Positions 63,320-64,000 of a stretch of 64,000 bases of DNA are shown piece after piece. The DNA is taken from assembly GCA_900317345.1 (NCBI GenBank), contig ONGK01000004.1:1-64000 (forward strand), written 5' to 3'. Every line of letters starts with the position of its first letter. Within the stretch, counting starts at the first letter, position 1. Position numbers and translations under genes: made by a program. Source of the DNA: an uncultured Bacteroidales bacterium. GTDB lineage: Bacteria > Bacteroidota > Bacteroidia > Bacteroidales > Paludibacteraceae. The notes under the pieces are model-generated. The model was not told the DNA's origin, made no database searches, and worked only from the letters and a program-made list of their open reading frames with translations.

Positions 63320-64000
63320 TGAATACCTCCCGCATATCATCGCGCATAGGATTTTGGCTGCTCGTATGGGGACTGCTGGACTTGCTGTGCGCCATGTTTT
63401 GCGAGATTCATGCGGACGAAGCGTACTATCGCCTCTACGGGCAGTTTCTCGACTGGGGATATTTTGACCACCCCCCAATGGTGGGGATGATGACGGCATT
63501 GAGCGCGTCCATCGTTCATGGCACAAGCTTGATACTCAAAAATCTGAGTGTCAGGCTTGTTACCGTTTTATTGCATGTAGCCACAGTCTATGTGATATGG
63601 AAAACGATTGACCAAGACCAAGTCTCCAATCCCAAATCACAAATAGCAAAATTCCTTTTGCTCTCAGCCTCTATACCGATGTTCTGCGTGTATGGATTCA
63701 TGACCACGCCGGACGCTCCGCTGCTCTTCTTCACTGCGCTCTTTTATTACGCATATCGAAGATACTTGGCGGATAACCGATGGTCGATGGCTATTTTGCT
63801 CGGTCTTAGTATGGCGGGAATGCTATATAGCAAATATATCGCAGTATTGGTGCTTGTGTTCACGCTGCTGGGCAACTGGCGTTTGCTCAAAGATGGCAAA
63901 GCCTGGGCTGCGGTAGGAATAGCGTTAGTATTGATGCTGCCGCACCTGTGGTGGCAATATACCAATAACTTCCCGTCTTTCACCTATCATCTTGTCTCTC
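63319..64000 (+). CDS. GT39-family (ArnT/PMT-like) membrane glycosyltransferase, partial
   Basis: The ATG at 63319 overlaps the dnaJ stop. The open frame continues to the window end (227 codons). The N-terminal helix is followed by HADEAYYRLYGQ and FDHPPMVG, the acidic and HPP motifs of lipid-linked-sugar transferases, and several membrane helices. It should move a sugar from a polyprenyl carrier to an envelope acceptor. SNPKSQIAKF (nt 63625-63655) is encoded by AATCCCAAATCACAAAT-type words. Confidence 0.8.
   Translation, partial: MNTSRISSRIGFWLLVWGLLDLLCAMFCEIHADEAYYRLYGQFLDWGYFDHPPMVGMMTALSASIVHGTSLILKNLSVRLVTVLLHVATVYVIWKTIDQDQVSNPKSQIAKFLLLSASIPMFCVYGFMTTPDAPLLFFTALFYYAYRRYLADNRWSMAILLGLSMAGMLYSKYIAVLVLVFTLLGNWRLLKDGKAWAAVGIALVLMLPHLWWQYTNNFPSFTYHLVS

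Noticed and set aside
63494..63512. TGGCAC...TTGA as a third sigma-54 promoter
   Set aside because: The spacing between the two elements is one base short and it lies inside the GT39 coding region.

Overview
The window looks like a chromosomal segment of an uncultured Bacteroidales bacterium (phylum Bacteroidota). The reasons are: a TTTG...TAnnTTTG promoter type with a constant 20-bp spacer; a moxR-Bat (aerotolerance) operon; type IX secretion genes (plug protein, PorU, PorV); a carboxypeptidase-regulatory/DUF5686 protein, a fused DAHP synthase-chorismate mutase, PepSY-like and DUF349 proteins; and a multidomain secreted GLUG/Ig-like/InlB-repeat protein. No RNA genes other than one tRNA-Thr were seen.

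Layout. 1-1273: remains of a type I restriction specificity gene joined to a 12-codon stub of a serine invertase, then a gene-free stretch with small palindromes. 1274-7807: one 2177-residue secreted protein. 8122-10322: a tiny membrane protein and a SpoIIE-type phosphatase. 10416-18610: a moxR/DUF58/BatA-E operon behind a sigma-54-type promoter. 18729-21741: a three-gene envelope-lipid/glycosyltransferase cluster. 21744-29533 (minus): outer-membrane proteins, aromatic amino acid synthesis, ClpP and a proline aminopeptidase. 29644-35165 (minus): hypB, a 956-residue flavin/iron-sulfur oxidoreductase, hypA and two membrane proteins. 35697-39030: a transposon carrying glnB and amtB. 39213-48330: lysS, gpsA, pgi, the T9SS plug gene, tRNA-Thr, ftsE, sufE and aroK. 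48341-54327 (minus): ispF, porV, a frame-broken porU and a FAH-like gene. 54487-59458 (minus): der, slyD-like and lptD-like. 59820-64000: a GldA-like ATPase, ruvB, grpE-dnaJ (sigma-54-type promoter) and a partial GT39 glycosyltransferase.

Three observations stand out. (1) An IS1595-family element of 3334 bp (35697-39030) has 20-bp terminal inverted repeats (16/20 matching), an 8-bp target duplication CACACGAT and passenger genes for the PII/ammonium-transport module. An internal second copy of its left end shows how it was built. (2) A family of short tandem 'word' repeats (GGACAAT, GTAGAAA, AGTTTAAG, ACTCCTG and others) fills intergenic gaps and also lies in frame inside many unrelated proteins. 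It forms the hydrophobic core of the BatC and BatE signal peptides, internal loops in HypB, PepP, DUF58, the 956-residue oxidoreductase and DAHP synthase, and the C-terminal ends of several genes. (3) A near-invariant extended promoter occurs about 14 times, always with a 20-bp spacer, together with two sigma-54-type promoters in front of moxR/Bat and grpE-dnaJ.

All identifications were made by reading translated sequence and motifs. No database search was run.
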